64,000 bases of DNA from Roseibium sp. TrichSKD4. GTDB lineage: Bacteria; Pseudomonadota; Alphaproteobacteria; Rhizobiales; Stappiaceae. The stretch lies in NCBI RefSeq assembly GCF_000148725.1, contig NZ_GL476311.1, positions 193,501 through 257,500 of the forward strand. Direction: 5' to 3'. A program made the translations under genes and the position numbers. Positions within the stretch are counted from its first letter, which is position 1. The number at the start of each line of letters is the position of its first letter. Positions 29,755 through 38,910 of the stretch are shown in pieces. A model generated the notes under the pieces. The model was not told the origin of the DNA. It saw only the letters and a list, made by a program, of their open reading frames with translations, and did not search any database.

Positions 29755-31130
29755 CCATTGATGTCGTTACATTTGGTTGCCGCTTGAACGCTTATGAATC
29801 GGAAGTCATGAAGCGGGAGGCCGATGCTGCTGGTCTGAAGGATGCAATTCTGATCAACACCTGTGCGGTGACGGGTGAGGCTGTTCGTCAGGCGCGCCAA
29901 GCGGTGCGCAAGGCAAAGCGAGACAATCCCAACGCCAAGGTGATTGTCACCGGCTGCGCCGCCCAGACCGAAACCGCGACTTTTTCCGAAATGGAAGAGG
30001 TGGATCTCGTGCTCGGCAATACGGAAAAGCTGGAGCGCAAAGCCTATGAAGAGGTGGCAGCGTTCGGTGTTTCCGAGACGGAAAAGGTGCGTGTCAACGA
30101 CATCATGAGTGTGACGGAGACCGCTGGTCATCTGATCGACGGTCTGGAAGGGCGCGCTCGTGCGTTTGTTCAGGTGCAAAATGGGTGTGACCATCGCTGC
30201 ACCTTCTGTATCATTCCTTATGGCCGAGGGAATTCCCGTTCCGTACCGATGGGCGTTGTGGTTGACCAGATCAAGCGACTGGTTGGCAATGGATACAACG
30301 AGATTGTCATCACCGGCGTCGACATAACCTCCTATGGGGCGGATCTTCCGGGCAGCCCGAAATTGGGCACTTTGATTGCCAAGATTTTGACGCTTGTGCC
30401 GGATTTGAAGCGATTGCGCCTGTCGTCCATCGATTCCATTGAGGCTGATGAAGAGCTGATGCATGTTATCGCCAATGATCATCGGCTGATGCCCCATTTC
30501 CATCTGTCGCTTCAGGCCGGTGATGACATGATCCTCAAGCGGATGAAGCGCCGTCACCTTCGCGCCGATACGATCCGCTTTTGCGAAGACGTTCGAGCCA
30601 TGCGCCCGGACGTTGTTTTTGGCGCGGATATCATTGCCGGGTTTCCCACCGAGACCGAGGCGATGTTCGAAAATTCTCTGAAGATTGTCGATGAATGCGG
30701 GCTAACGCATTTGCATGTGTTTCCATTCTCACCGCGTCCGGGAACACCGGCAGCACGTATGCCGCAGCTTGAGCGTAAGATCGTCAAGGAGCGCGGCGCG
30801 CGTTTGCGGGCCAAGGGCGAAGAAGCGTTGCTGAAACACCTGCAGGCAGAAGTCGGCGGCGTGCGCAAGGTCCTCATTGAGAAGGAAGGCTTGGGTCGAA
30901 CGGAGCAGTTTACCCAGGTCGAAGTCGATGGCGGAGCCGCCGGAGATATTGTAGAGACACGCATTAAAGGGCAAACCGGCCGCCACCTTCTGGGTGACAT
31001 TCTTTCCAACGCGGCAAAGCGCCCGGTCAAATCGGATTCAGGACAGGTTCATGAGCGAAAAAAAGCGCGGATTTTTCGGGCGTCTCTTCAAGGGGAAGGA
31101 AGCCGAAACGGACGACGCGGTTCGCGATGA
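29751..31130 (+). CDS. mtaB: tRNA t6A37 methylthiotransferase MtaB
   Basis: A 459-residue MiaB/MtaB-class radical SAM enzyme. It has an N-terminal UPF0004 domain with 'TFGCRLNAYESEVM', 'INTCAVTGEA' and 'VTGCAAQ' (three auxiliary-cluster cysteines), a radical SAM motif CDHRCTFC and a C-terminal TRAM-like region. It makes ms2t6A at tRNA position 37. Its last 80 bases overlap the ftsY start in another frame; the extra C-terminal ~25 residues are basic and probably not conserved. Confidence 0.95.
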   Translation: MTIDVVTFGCRLNAYESEVMKREADAAGLKDAILINTCAVTGEAVRQARQAVRKAKRDNPNAKVIVTGCAAQTETATFSEMEEVDLVLGNTEKLERKAYEEVAAFGVSETEKVRVNDIMSVTETAGHLIDGLEGRARAFVQVQNGCDHRCTFCIIPYGRGNSRSVPMGVVVDQIKRLVGNGYNEIVITGVDITSYGADLPGSPKLGTLIAKILTLVPDLKRLRLSSIDSIEADEELMHVIANDHRLMPHFHLSLQAGDDMILKRMKRRHLRADTIRFCEDVRAMRPDVVFGADIIAGFPTETEAMFENSLKIVDECGLTHLHVFPFSPRPGTPAARMPQLERKIVKERGARLRAKGEEALLKHLQAEVGGVRKVLIEKEGLGRTEQFTQVEVDGGAAGDIVETRIKGQTGRHLLGDILSNAAKRPVKSDSGQVHERKKARIFRASLQGEGSRNGRRGSR

Positions 31131-32382
31131 GCAGCCAGTTGAAGCAGATGTCGCGCAAACGACGGAACACCCGGCTGAAGATGTTGCAGCAGAGATCTCT
31201 GTAGAACCGGTTGCGTCTCTGGAAACCGTTGATCCGGTTCTGCAGGCGAGTGAAACGCCGGACTTGGTGGAACCTGACTTTGTTGAACCTGCTCTGGGCG
31301 CGCCTGATGCAGCGCCTTCAGATGTCGAACCACCAGCTCCCGAAGCGCCTGAAGTCATCAGTGAGCCGGTCGATATACCGCAGAGCGAACCCGTTTCTGT
31401 TGAGGTGCCAGCGGAAATGACACCTGCCGAGCCTATTGTCGCTGATTCCTCTGAGGCCGAACCGAAGCTCAGCTGGTTTCAAAAGCTGAAAAAAGGCCTG
31501 TCCCGGTCGTCTTCAGCGCTGACGGACGGCATTTCCTCCATTTTCACCAAGCGCAAGCTGGATGCCTCCATGCTGGAGGAGCTGGAGGATATTCTCATTC
31601 AGGCCGATCTTGGGGTGGATACAGCGATGGCCATCACGGATCGTTTGTCCGATGGGCGCTATGACAAGGAAATTGCGCCGGACGAGGTCCGGGCCATCCT
31701 GTCTGAAGAGGTTGAAAAGGTGCTGGCTCCTGTCGCGCAACCACTCAATCTGGAGACCGGCAAAAAACCTCATGTGGTCTTGATGGTTGGTGTCAATGGC
31801 ACTGGCAAGACAACCACCATCGGCAAACTGTCCCAGAAACTTGCGGCAGAGGGCAAGAAGGTCATGCTGGCGGCGGGAGATACATTCCGTGCAGCGGCTG
31901 TTGAACAGCTCAAGATCTGGGGTGAACGCACCGGGGCTGAGGTAATTGCGCGTGATACGGGCGCAGATGCTGCCGGTCTCGCCTTCGATGCCATGAAGGA
32001 AGCGATGGCCAAGGATGTGGATGTCCTGCTGATCGACACGGCAGGCCGCCTTCAGAACAAGGCGGAATTAATGGATGAGCTTGAAAAGGTCATCCGCGTG
32101 ATCAAGAAGCATGATCCGGAAGCCCCGCACACAGTGCTCCTGACACTGGACGCCACCACCGGTCAAAACGCGCTCAATCAGGTTGAGATATTCGGCAAAG
32201 TGGCCGGGGTAACCGGTTTGGTCATGACAAAGTTGGACGGCACCGCGCGTGGCGGCATTTTGGTCGCCATTGCTGCAAAACACCAAATGCCGGTGCACTT
32301 TATCGGCGTTGGCGAAGGTGTCGACGATCTGGAGCCCTTCTCCGCCAAGGATTTTGCGTCTGCCATTGCTGGACTGGCTTAA
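31051..32382 (+). CDS. ftsY: Signal recognition particle receptor FtsY
   Basis: About 443 residues. The N-terminal ~140 form an acidic, Pro/Val/Glu-rich A domain, and the NG domain follows. GTPase motifs are '[15 protein letters not shown]' (G1), '[11 protein letters not shown]', '[12 protein letters not shown]' (G3) and '[10 protein letters not shown]' (G4). FtsY docks the SRP-ribosome complex at the inner membrane. The ATG at 31051 follows AGGACAGG. The low-complexity, repeat-like A domain suggests loose constraint. Confidence 0.97.
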   Translation: MSEKKRGFFGRLFKGKEAETDDAVRDEQPVEADVAQTTEHPAEDVAAEISVEPVASLETVDPVLQASETPDLVEPDFVEPALGAPDAAPSDVEPPAPEAPEVISEPVDIPQSEPVSVEVPAEMTPAEPIVADSSEAEPKLSWFQKLKKGLSRSSSALTDGISSIFTKRKLDASMLEELEDILIQADLGVDTAMAITDRLSDGRYDKEIAPDEVRAILSEEVEKVLAPVAQPLNLETGKKPHVVLMVGVNGTGKTTTIGKLSQKLAAEGKKVMLAAGDTFRAAAVEQLKIWGERTGAEVIARDTGADAAGLAFDAMKEAMAKDVDVLLIDTAGRLQNKAELMDELEKVIRVIKKHDPEAPHTVLLTLDATTGQNALNQVEIFGKVAGVTGLVMTKLDGTARGGILVAIAAKHQMPVHFIGVGEGVDDLEPFSAKDFASAIAGLA

Positions 32383-32402
32383 AATTCTCAGATGAATCCC
32401 GT

Positions 32403-32445
32403 CCGGGACCTGATGATCATAAAGGTCCCGGCTCATGGCCGGGAC
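32403..32445. repeat. Three-arm alternative hairpin after ftsY
   Basis: Arm A CCGGGACC (32403-32410) pairs perfectly with GGTCCCGG (32424-32431). The same central arm, as GTCCCGGC (32425-32432), also pairs perfectly with GCCGGGAC (32438-32445). The two hairpins exclude each other. It lies between the convergent ftsY and cupin genes. The T-run after it is weak, so it may end transcription in both directions or be an inverted-repeat remnant. Confidence 0.6.
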
Positions 32446-32454
32446 GGTTGTTTC

Positions 32455-32904
32455 TTAGTTCTTGTCGCCCGGTTCCCAGCCCTCTGTGGCCAATTCAAAT
32501 CCATCGAACTGAAACCCCGGCGCGACAGTGCAGCCGACGAGGGTCCAATCGCCGAGAGAGCGGGCCTGTTGCCAGGCATCGCGTGGGACGATGCCTTGCG
32601 GTCGCTCTCCAGCCAGAAGATCCGGTCCAAGGGTCAAAACGTCTTTCGATTGGCCGTTTGCGCTGATTGAGAGTTCCAGCGGTGCGCCTGCATAATAGTG
32701 CCACGTCTCTACCGCATCCACTTTGTGCCAGCGGGATAAAACACCTTCCGGAAGCAGGAAATAGATCAGTGTTGACGCAGCACGTTCTGCTTTATCGGCG
32801 ATTTCATCGCGAAAGGTCTCGGCATAGAACCCGCCCTCTGGATGCGGCTGCATATCCAAAATCTTGATGATCTGATCGGCAGAAAGTGTGTTTGAGATGG
32901 TCAT
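32455..32904 (-). CDS. Cupin superfamily protein (DUF985)
   Basis: A 149-residue single-domain beta barrel. Motifs are 'MQPHPEGGFYAETFRD' near the start, 'IYFLLPEGVLSRWHKVDAVE' and 'WHYYAGAPLELSI', typical of the DUF985 / YML079-like cupins. The catalytic role is unknown; relatives are sugar or small-molecule binding proteins. It is convergent with ftsY. Confidence 0.88.
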   Translation of the reverse strand: MTISNTLSADQIIKILDMQPHPEGGFYAETFRDEIADKAERAASTLIYFLLPEGVLSRWHKVDAVETWHYYAGAPLELSISANGQSKDVLTLGPDLLAGERPQGIVPRDAWQQARSLGDWTLVGCTVAPGFQFDGFELATEGWEPGDKN

Positions 32905-32982
32905 TTATCGTCTTCAAAGAATGGGCCGGGAATACTTGGCAGGCCGGCCCTGAGATTACAGGGCCAGCCTTTGCCAATGCGC

Positions 32983-33192
32983 TTAACGGCCTGCCGGATA
33001 ATGGGCCAGGTCGTCAATCATTTCTCTAAAAGCGCCCAAAACTTCGCAATGTAAGGTCTGAACGTCCAGTTTATGGCCTCCGCCTTGGTCATGCGGGATG
33101 CATTCAGCTTGTTGAAGCACCCGGTTCACCACGGCCTCGGCCCGTTGTTCCGCAGACGGCGCGCTGGGGGCGCAGTCCTGGAGTTTGCTCAT
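32983..33192 (-). CDS. Small hypothetical protein
   Basis: About 69 residues, start ATG 33192 after AGAGAG. It contains 'AEQRAEAVVNRVLQQAECI' and 'EVLGAFREMIDDLAHYPAGR', which look helical, and two cysteines. I do not recognise a family. It is short and could be spurious, but the ribosome site and position in a gap on the same strand as its neighbours favour a gene. Confidence 0.45.
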   Translation of the reverse strand: MSKLQDCAPSAPSAEQRAEAVVNRVLQQAECIPHDQGGGHKLDVQTLHCEVLGAFREMIDDLAHYPAGR

Positions 33193-33307
33193 CACTCTCT
33201 GCCCTATTCAGATTGAGACCTTCCACATATGGGGAGGGACATTTGTGATAGGAAGTCAGGTGTAGCCTGTTTTTTCAATAATTTGCGGTTGAGAGGTGGT
33301 TTCCGCT

Positions 33308-34090
33308 TCACGCGTTGTCTTTCCGGGTTCTGATTTCCGTAAATACGGCTGCATCGCTTTTGCCTGTCATGCCAAGTGCCGCCTTGAGGGATGGCTGGTC
33401 GGCGCGGAGGAACGGATTGGTTGCCTTTTCCAGTTTCATCGTTGTTGGCAAGGTCGGCAGTTGATCAGACCGAAGCGCTTCGATCACGGCAGCGCGGGCC
33501 CTCAGGTCCTGATTTTCTGGTTCTACGCGTAGCGCAAACAATGCGTTGGCTAGGGTGTATTCGTGGCCGCAGTAAATCGTTGTTTGATCTGGCAGCATGC
33601 GCTTCAGCTTGGAGAGCGAGGACCACATCATTTCCTTGTCCCCTTCGAAAACGCGTCCGCAGCCAAGGGCAAACAGAGTGTCGCCGGTATGTGCCATGTT
33701 CAGTTGCGGAAAATACCAGGAGATCTGGTCCAGCGTGTGGCCCGGTGTGCCAATGGCCTGAACCTCCAGCGGACCGCACAGCACCTTGTCTCCATCTTCC
33801 ACGCCCTTGGACATGCCTTCGATCTTGTCGCGGGAGAGCTCTGGCCCAATGACAACCGCGTTGGTTCCGGTTTTCAGATCGCCGATACCCTGAACATGGT
33901 CCCAGTGATGGTGGGTGACCAGAATATGCGTCAGGGTCCAGCCCCGGTCTTGCAGTTCCTTTTTGTATGGCATGGCATCCGGCACATCGATGGCAATGGT
34001 CGTCTTGGATTGCGGTTCGTGGATCAGCAGGCCGAAATTGTCATTCAGGCAAGGAAATTGGTGTATCTGAACGCTGTCTGCGAGAGGCAT
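33308..34090 (-). CDS. gloB: Hydroxyacylglutathione hydrolase (glyoxalase II)
   Basis: About 260 residues of metallo-beta-lactamase fold. The metal motif is THHHWDH, followed by 'GTPGHTLDQISWYF' and 'YCGHEYTLANALFAL', and a C-terminal helical domain typical of GloB. It hydrolyses S-lactoylglutathione to lactate and glutathione. The ATG at 34090 has an excellent GAGGAG site seven bases upstream; the longer frame to 34144 does not. It diverges from the methyltransferase. Confidence 0.95.
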   Translation of the reverse strand: MPLADSVQIHQFPCLNDNFGLLIHEPQSKTTIAIDVPDAMPYKKELQDRGWTLTHILVTHHHWDHVQGIGDLKTGTNAVVIGPELSRDKIEGMSKGVEDGDKVLCGPLEVQAIGTPGHTLDQISWYFPQLNMAHTGDTLFALGCGRVFEGDKEMMWSSLSKLKRMLPDQTTIYCGHEYTLANALFALRVEPENQDLRARAAVIEALRSDQLPTLPTTMKLEKATNPFLRADQPSLKAALGMTGKSDAAVFTEIRTRKDNA

Positions 34091-34222
34091 CCGGTTTCTC
34101 CTCGGTCGGGCCATATCTATTTTCACAAGACTGTGGCAAAGCATGGCAGATTGGACAAGGGTGGTCTTGCCTTGTCTGCTAGTTCAGGTTTCATTTGTAT
34201 CAACCTGTAGACCGGAATTTGC

Positions 34223-35014
34223 ATGTATCTCGACGTTGCCGATCTGAGAACGTTTTATGAATTGCCCATGGGACAGCTGCTGCGCGGCTTGATCGGGCAG
34301 CATATTCGCAATTTCTGGCCGGACCTTGAAAAGCAGCGGCTGATCGGCATCGGGTATGCAGGACCGTTCATGCGTCCGTATCTTGGCAATGCTGAACGCT
34401 GTATTGCGGCCATGCCTGCCCAACAGGGCGCTGTTCCCTGGCCGCGTGAGGCCGATACTGCCTCCAGTCTTGTTCTCGATGGATGTTTGCCGTTTTCCGA
34501 TGCAGCGTTTGATCGGGCAATGATGGTGCATGTGCTGGACCACAGCAAGGATGCTGCGGAGGTTTTGCGCGAGGCTTGGCGGGTGCTTGCGCCTGGAGGC
34601 CGGGTTATCGTGATCGTCCCCAATCGACGCGGCCTTTGGGCGCGCTCAGAGCTTTCCCCGTTTGGATATGGGCGACCATATTCGCGCAGTCAGTTGAAGG
34701 AACTGATGCAGACATGCCAGTTTGAGGTTCTGCGCGATGAAGAGGCGCTTTTCATGCCGCCGACACGCGCCGGCTATATTCTGCGTTCTGCTACCACCTG
34801 GGAGGCCATTGGCCGCAAGTTGTGGCCGGCTTTTGGCGGGCTATTGATCATGGAAGCGGAGAAAAAGGTGTTCCGGCCGGTGCCTATTGACGGCAAAAAG
34901 AACCCGTTGCGCGTGCTGCGTCCGGTTTTTGTTCCCGATGGAGCTCCCGCCGGATTGAAGCCGATACGCCGGTCCGGTGCTGATGCAGTCAGGGTTATGC
35001 GCACCTCTCGCTAA
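34223..35014 (+). CDS. Class I SAM-dependent methyltransferase
   Basis: A 263-residue Methyltransf_11-type protein. Motif I is unusual ('RLIGIGYAGPFM', with GxGxAG instead of DxGxGxG); 'LPFSDAAFDRAMMVHVLDH' is the motif II to III region and 'VLAPGGRVIVIVPNRRG' the post-core block. It is commonly found next to gloB in Alphaproteobacteria. Substrate unknown. Confidence 0.87.
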   Translation: MYLDVADLRTFYELPMGQLLRGLIGQHIRNFWPDLEKQRLIGIGYAGPFMRPYLGNAERCIAAMPAQQGAVPWPREADTASSLVLDGCLPFSDAAFDRAMMVHVLDHSKDAAEVLREAWRVLAPGGRVIVIVPNRRGLWARSELSPFGYGRPYSRSQLKELMQTCQFEVLRDEEALFMPPTRAGYILRSATTWEAIGRKLWPAFGGLLIMEAEKKVFRPVPIDGKKNPLRVLRPVFVPDGAPAGLKPIRRSGADAVRVMRTSR

Positions 35015-35114
35015 GCGAGCTGATTTCCGGTCAGTGTTGAATTCTTTTGCGTTTGCCGTGCTGCCCGCCTATGACTATGCGCCGCACAAGGATTGCAAAA
35101 AGGCTTTCGTTCCG

Positions 35115-35990
35115 ATGACTCAAGCACCGGACAGTGGAACCTCCCTGACCACGCTGCGCCAAAAAATCGATGATCTTGATACCCAGTTGCATGACCTATT
35201 GATGGAGCGGGCACGGGCTGTATCCGGTATGGCAGCCGCTGCAAAAGCGGCAGGTCAGGACGTAATTGCCTTTTTTCCGGACCGGGAAGCTGATGTGGTG
35301 CGTCAGCGGGTAGAAGCCCATGAGGGGGCTTTACCGCTTGCGACCATCGAGCATATCTGGCGTGATCTGATTACGTCTTGCAACGGACTTGATCAGCCTT
35401 TCACCGTCCATCTGGATGGTAGCGGAGACCTTTTAGGTCTGCTTGACCTCGCGCGGTTCAATTTCGGGTTCTCAACCGGTGTGGAAGTGACCGGAGACCC
35501 TGCGGATGTGGTCGGCATTGTTGCCGCGTCTGAAAACGATCTTGGCATTGTGGCCTTGATTGAGCGCGCTGAAATGCCTTGGTGGCGCGGACTATCGGAC
35601 AATGGCGCGCAGATTATTGCGCGCCTGCCTTATCTGGTCCACGACGAACGCCCGGCAGATACGCCCGGCTTTGTGATTGCGCGTATGGTTTCCAGTGCGT
35701 CAGTTCCTGAGATCCATACTTATGATGCCCGCTGGAGCGGGGTTCTTCCCGGACGGTTGATGGATCAGGGAATTGAAGTGGTCAGTTTCCATCGCTCCGC
35801 GCAAGGGGTGGATGCGCTTCTGGCTGTGGCAGCAGATTTAAGTGAAGAGGCCGTCTTGACGGCGTGTCAAAATGCAGGCGCAGAACCGGATGTGTTGCGC
35901 CGTGTGGGCGGATATGCCGCTCCGATTGATGTTGAGGGAGAAGCAGATGGGGAGTTTGGTTTTGCTCCCGATGATCTGCAGGAAAGCTGA
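35115..35990 (+). CDS. Chorismate mutase, type II, with a C-terminal extension
   Basis: About 291 residues. Residues ~12-100 match the AroQ fold: '[20 protein letters not shown]' and '[15 protein letters not shown]'. The remaining ~190 residues are an extension that I do not recognise as a prephenate dehydratase or ACT domain, though the family in Alphaproteobacteria often has one. It feeds prephenate to phenylalanine and tyrosine synthesis. The start lacks a clear ribosome site. It overlaps hisC by one base (TGATG). Confidence 0.85.
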   Translation: MTQAPDSGTSLTTLRQKIDDLDTQLHDLLMERARAVSGMAAAAKAAGQDVIAFFPDREADVVRQRVEAHEGALPLATIEHIWRDLITSCNGLDQPFTVHLDGSGDLLGLLDLARFNFGFSTGVEVTGDPADVVGIVAASENDLGIVALIERAEMPWWRGLSDNGAQIIARLPYLVHDERPADTPGFVIARMVSSASVPEIHTYDARWSGVLPGRLMDQGIEVVSFHRSAQGVDALLAVAADLSEEAVLTACQNAGAEPDVLRRVGGYAAPIDVEGEADGEFGFAPDDLQES

Positions 35991-37111
35991 TGAGTGTTGT
36001 TGACATGAGCGAAGCTGTGTTGAGCCGACCGGTACCACGCCCAGGTGTGTTGGATATTGCTCCTTACGTTCCGGGTAAGTCCAAGGTGGATAGCGGCCAG
36101 ACCCTTCACAAGCTTTCGTCCAACGAAACGCCTTTGGGCGCGAGCCCGGCTGCCAAGGAGGCCTTTGCCAGCATTGGGGCCAAACTGGAGCTTTATCCAG
36201 ATGGCAGTGCTTCGGAACTTCGCTCTGCAATTGCTGAAGTTTACGGGATCAATGCGGACCGGGTCATTTGCGGAGCCGGATCTGATGAAATCCTCAGCCT
36301 GATTGCCTATGCGTATCTGGGGTCAGGCGATGAAGCGATTTATTGCGAGCATGGGTTCTTGGTCTATCAAATTGCCATTCGCGCGGCCGGGGCGACACCT
36401 GTGGTGGCGCCAGAAAAAGACCTGACGACCGATGTCGATGCCATTTTGGAGCGAGTAAGCGACCGCACCAAGGTGGTGTTTCTCGCCAACCCGAACAATC
36501 CGACGGGCACGTATCTGCCATTTTCTGAAATTCGCCGTCTTCATGAGGGCCTGCCATCTCATGTGCTGCTGGTACTTGATGCAGCGTATGGCGAGTATGT
36601 GCGCCGAAACGATTACGAGAGCGGCATTGAGCTGGCGGCGACCGCTGAAAATGTGATCATGACACGGACGTTTTCGAAAATTTACGGCCTTGCGAACCTG
36701 CGGCTTGGCTGGGGCTTCGGTCCGGCGTCCGTTATAGATGCGCTGAACCGTATTCGCGGTCCATTCAATGTCTCTGGTGCTGCGATTGCTGCAGGCGTTG
36801 CGGCGGTCAAAGACCGGGCTTTCATTGAGGCAGCCGTTGCCCATAACGATGAATGGCTCGGCTGGGTTACTCGCGAACTGACACAACTCGGCCTGAGCGT
36901 GACACCAAGCGTTGGCAACTTCATCCTCATTCACTTCCCGGATGAAGATGGCAAGCGCGCGGTAGATGCTGAAGCGCATCTGGCGTCGAATGGCTGTGTG
37001 TTGCGCCTTGTCGGGAACTATGGCTTACCCAATGCCATCCGCATGTCGATTGGGACGGAAGAGGCCAACAGGGCAGTTGTATCAGCCCTTACTTCGTTCA
37101 TGAGCAAATAA
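35990..37111 (+). CDS. hisC: Histidinol-phosphate / aromatic aminotransferase
   Basis: A 373-residue class I/II aminotransferase of the HisC type: '[13 protein letters not shown]' at the start, '[13 protein letters not shown]', and the Schiff-base region '[18 protein letters not shown]'. It lies between chorismate mutase and prephenate dehydrogenase, so it probably also (or mainly) aminates prephenate or phenylpyruvate in aromatic amino acid synthesis. The name follows family resemblance; the preferred substrate is inferred from neighbours. Confidence 0.9.
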   Translation: MSVVDMSEAVLSRPVPRPGVLDIAPYVPGKSKVDSGQTLHKLSSNETPLGASPAAKEAFASIGAKLELYPDGSASELRSAIAEVYGINADRVICGAGSDEILSLIAYAYLGSGDEAIYCEHGFLVYQIAIRAAGATPVVAPEKDLTTDVDAILERVSDRTKVVFLANPNNPTGTYLPFSEIRRLHEGLPSHVLLVLDAAYGEYVRRNDYESGIELAATAENVIMTRTFSKIYGLANLRLGWGFGPASVIDALNRIRGPFNVSGAAIAAGVAAVKDRAFIEAAVAHNDEWLGWVTRELTQLGLSVTPSVGNFILIHFPDEDGKRAVDAEAHLASNGCVLRLVGNYGLPNAIRMSIGTEEANRAVVSALTSFMSK

Positions 37112-37138
37112 AACCATCAAACCAAACTGCACGGGATT

Positions 37139-38059
37139 ATGACTGCACCACTTTTTGACCGGCTGGCCCTCATCGGGATCGGTCTCATCGGTTCTTCACT
37201 GGCTCAGGTTGTCCGCCAAAAGGGGCTGGCCAAACACGTCGCTATTTCAACCCGGTCTGAAGACACACTTCGCCGGGCCGAAGAACTGGGACTGGGAGAC
37301 AGCTATTCTCAAGATGCTGCAGTTGCCGCTGACGGTGCTGATCTGGTGATCTTGTGCGTGCCTGTTGGAGCTTATGAGGCGGTGGCTAAATGGATTGCGC
37401 CAGTCCTTCAATCCGGTGCAATTCTAACCGATGTGGGGTCCACCAAAACCTCTGTGATTGAAGCGGTTGGTCCTTATGTGCCGGATGGTGTACATTTCAT
37501 TCCTGGCCACCCGATTGCCGGTACAGAGCAATCCGGCCCGGATGCTGGATTTGCGAGCCTTTTTGAAAACCGGTGGTGCATTTTCACGCCCCCTCCGGGC
37601 ACTGATGAAGCGGCAATCGCCAAGCTCACCGAGTTTTGGCAGGAATGCGGGTCCTATGTAGACCAAATGGATCCGGAGCATCATGATAAGGTTCTGGCGA
37701 TCGTCTCTCACCTGCCGCATATCATTGCCTATAATATCGTTGGCACGGCGGATGATCTGGAAACGGTCACCAAATCTGAAGTGATCAAATACTCGGCTTC
37801 CGGTTTTCGTGATTTCACTCGTCTGGCCGCCTCAGACCCGACCATGTGGCGGGATGTGTGCCTGAACAACAAAGACGCCATTTTGGAAATGCTGTCGCGC
37901 TTCTCAGAAGATTTGTCGGCTCTTCAGCGAGCGATCCGTTGGGGCGATGGCGACAAGTTGTTTGAGCTGTTCACGCGCACGCGCAGCGTTCGCCGATCCA
38001 TTATTGAGGCCGGGCAGGAAATTGACATGCCAGACTTCGGACGTGTCAAACCTGATTGA
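37139..38059 (+). CDS. tyrC: Prephenate/arogenate dehydrogenase
   Basis: A 306-residue TyrA-class enzyme. The Rossmann start is 'LALIGIGLIGSSLAQVVRQK'; 'FIPGHPIAGTEQSGPDAGF' is the conserved His/Gly substrate block and 'VSHLPHIIAYNIVGTADDLE' the second. No ACT or chorismate mutase domain is fused. It is the last gene of the chorismate mutase-hisC-tyrC trio. Whether it prefers prephenate or arogenate cannot be told. Confidence 0.94.
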   Translation: MTAPLFDRLALIGIGLIGSSLAQVVRQKGLAKHVAISTRSEDTLRRAEELGLGDSYSQDAAVAADGADLVILCVPVGAYEAVAKWIAPVLQSGAILTDVGSTKTSVIEAVGPYVPDGVHFIPGHPIAGTEQSGPDAGFASLFENRWCIFTPPPGTDEAAIAKLTEFWQECGSYVDQMDPEHHDKVLAIVSHLPHIIAYNIVGTADDLETVTKSEVIKYSASGFRDFTRLAASDPTMWRDVCLNNKDAILEMLSRFSEDLSALQRAIRWGDGDKLFELFTRTRSVRRSIIEAGQEIDMPDFGRVKPD

Positions 38060-38082
38060 TCTGCTTGCTAGGGGATCTGCCG

Positions 38083-38697
38083 TTAGATTTTGATATCAAC
38101 CGGATTGCCCGGGCCTGAGACTGGCAAGCTGTCTGCGGTTGGGCCAGATTCATTGCCGGACGACACTGGTGTGTCTAGCTCAACTTTGGCTTTATCTGAT
38201 TGTGCAGTAAGGTTTTGGGCAATGTCGCTAACGGGATTGACCTGCGGCAAAACCGGTTTGCTCACGGTTACCGGCCTTTGGCCCTCATTCCCCTCTGCAG
38301 ACTTTGCGACCTGCTTATATTCTTGTCCCAGCTTTTCCAACTCGCGGGCGATCTGTTGTGCTTGATCTGGAGAAGCGAACATCGCCAGTTGTTTGAGCTG
38401 AGAGATGTTGTCCTTGATCCGTTGAACCTGATCACGGCGCAGGGATGTGGGTTCATTTTCAGCCGCACGCGCCGTGTTGCTGAATTGTTCTTGTTCCTCT
38501 GCCAGTTTTTTCAAAACAGACCGCGTGAGGGAAGAAACAGTTTGCCCGATATCCGACTCGCGGATGTCCGCAGCGCTGGGCGCACGGGCGCCTTGCTGAC
38601 TTGTTGGTGCATACGGCGAGAGAGTGTCGCGGTTCGAAGTAGCGTTAAGTCTCTCAGCCAGCTGCGCGGCATATTGCGCTGTACTCGATACTGACAT
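38083..38697 (-). CDS. Hypothetical protein with coiled-coil centre
   Basis: About 204 residues with no recognised family. The centre (~residues 50-140) is Gln/Glu/Lys-rich and helical ('LTRSVLKKLAEEQEQFS', 'RIKDNISQLKQLAMFASPDQ', 'ELEKLGQEYKQV'), and both ends are Ser/Pro/Thr-rich and disordered. The 'AARAAEN'-type middle resembles cytosolic or flagella/secretion accessory proteins only loosely. ATG 38697 or GTG 38712 could start it. Convergent with tyrC. Confidence 0.65.
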   Translation of the reverse strand: MSVSSTAQYAAQLAERLNATSNRDTLSPYAPTSQQGARAPSAADIRESDIGQTVSSLTRSVLKKLAEEQEQFSNTARAAENEPTSLRRDQVQRIKDNISQLKQLAMFASPDQAQQIARELEKLGQEYKQVAKSAEGNEGQRPVTVSKPVLPQVNPVSDIAQNLTAQSDKAKVELDTPVSSGNESGPTADSLPVSGPGNPVDIKI

Positions 38698-38910
38698 GGC
38701 GCTTGCTTTCACTTACACTATAATTCAATTTAAAATTGTAATTGTTAAGAATAAATTAAATTTTGATATGTGTTTGGCTTAGTCATGCAATCTGTCGTAG
38801 CGTTGATAAACCTTCTGGTTATATTATTTGGATGTCTGAAGTTATTTGTGGCCCATTTCGGCTAATAGTTTTGAGCCTACTCAAGATTCTATCCTGGTTT
38901 GTTTGGAGCC

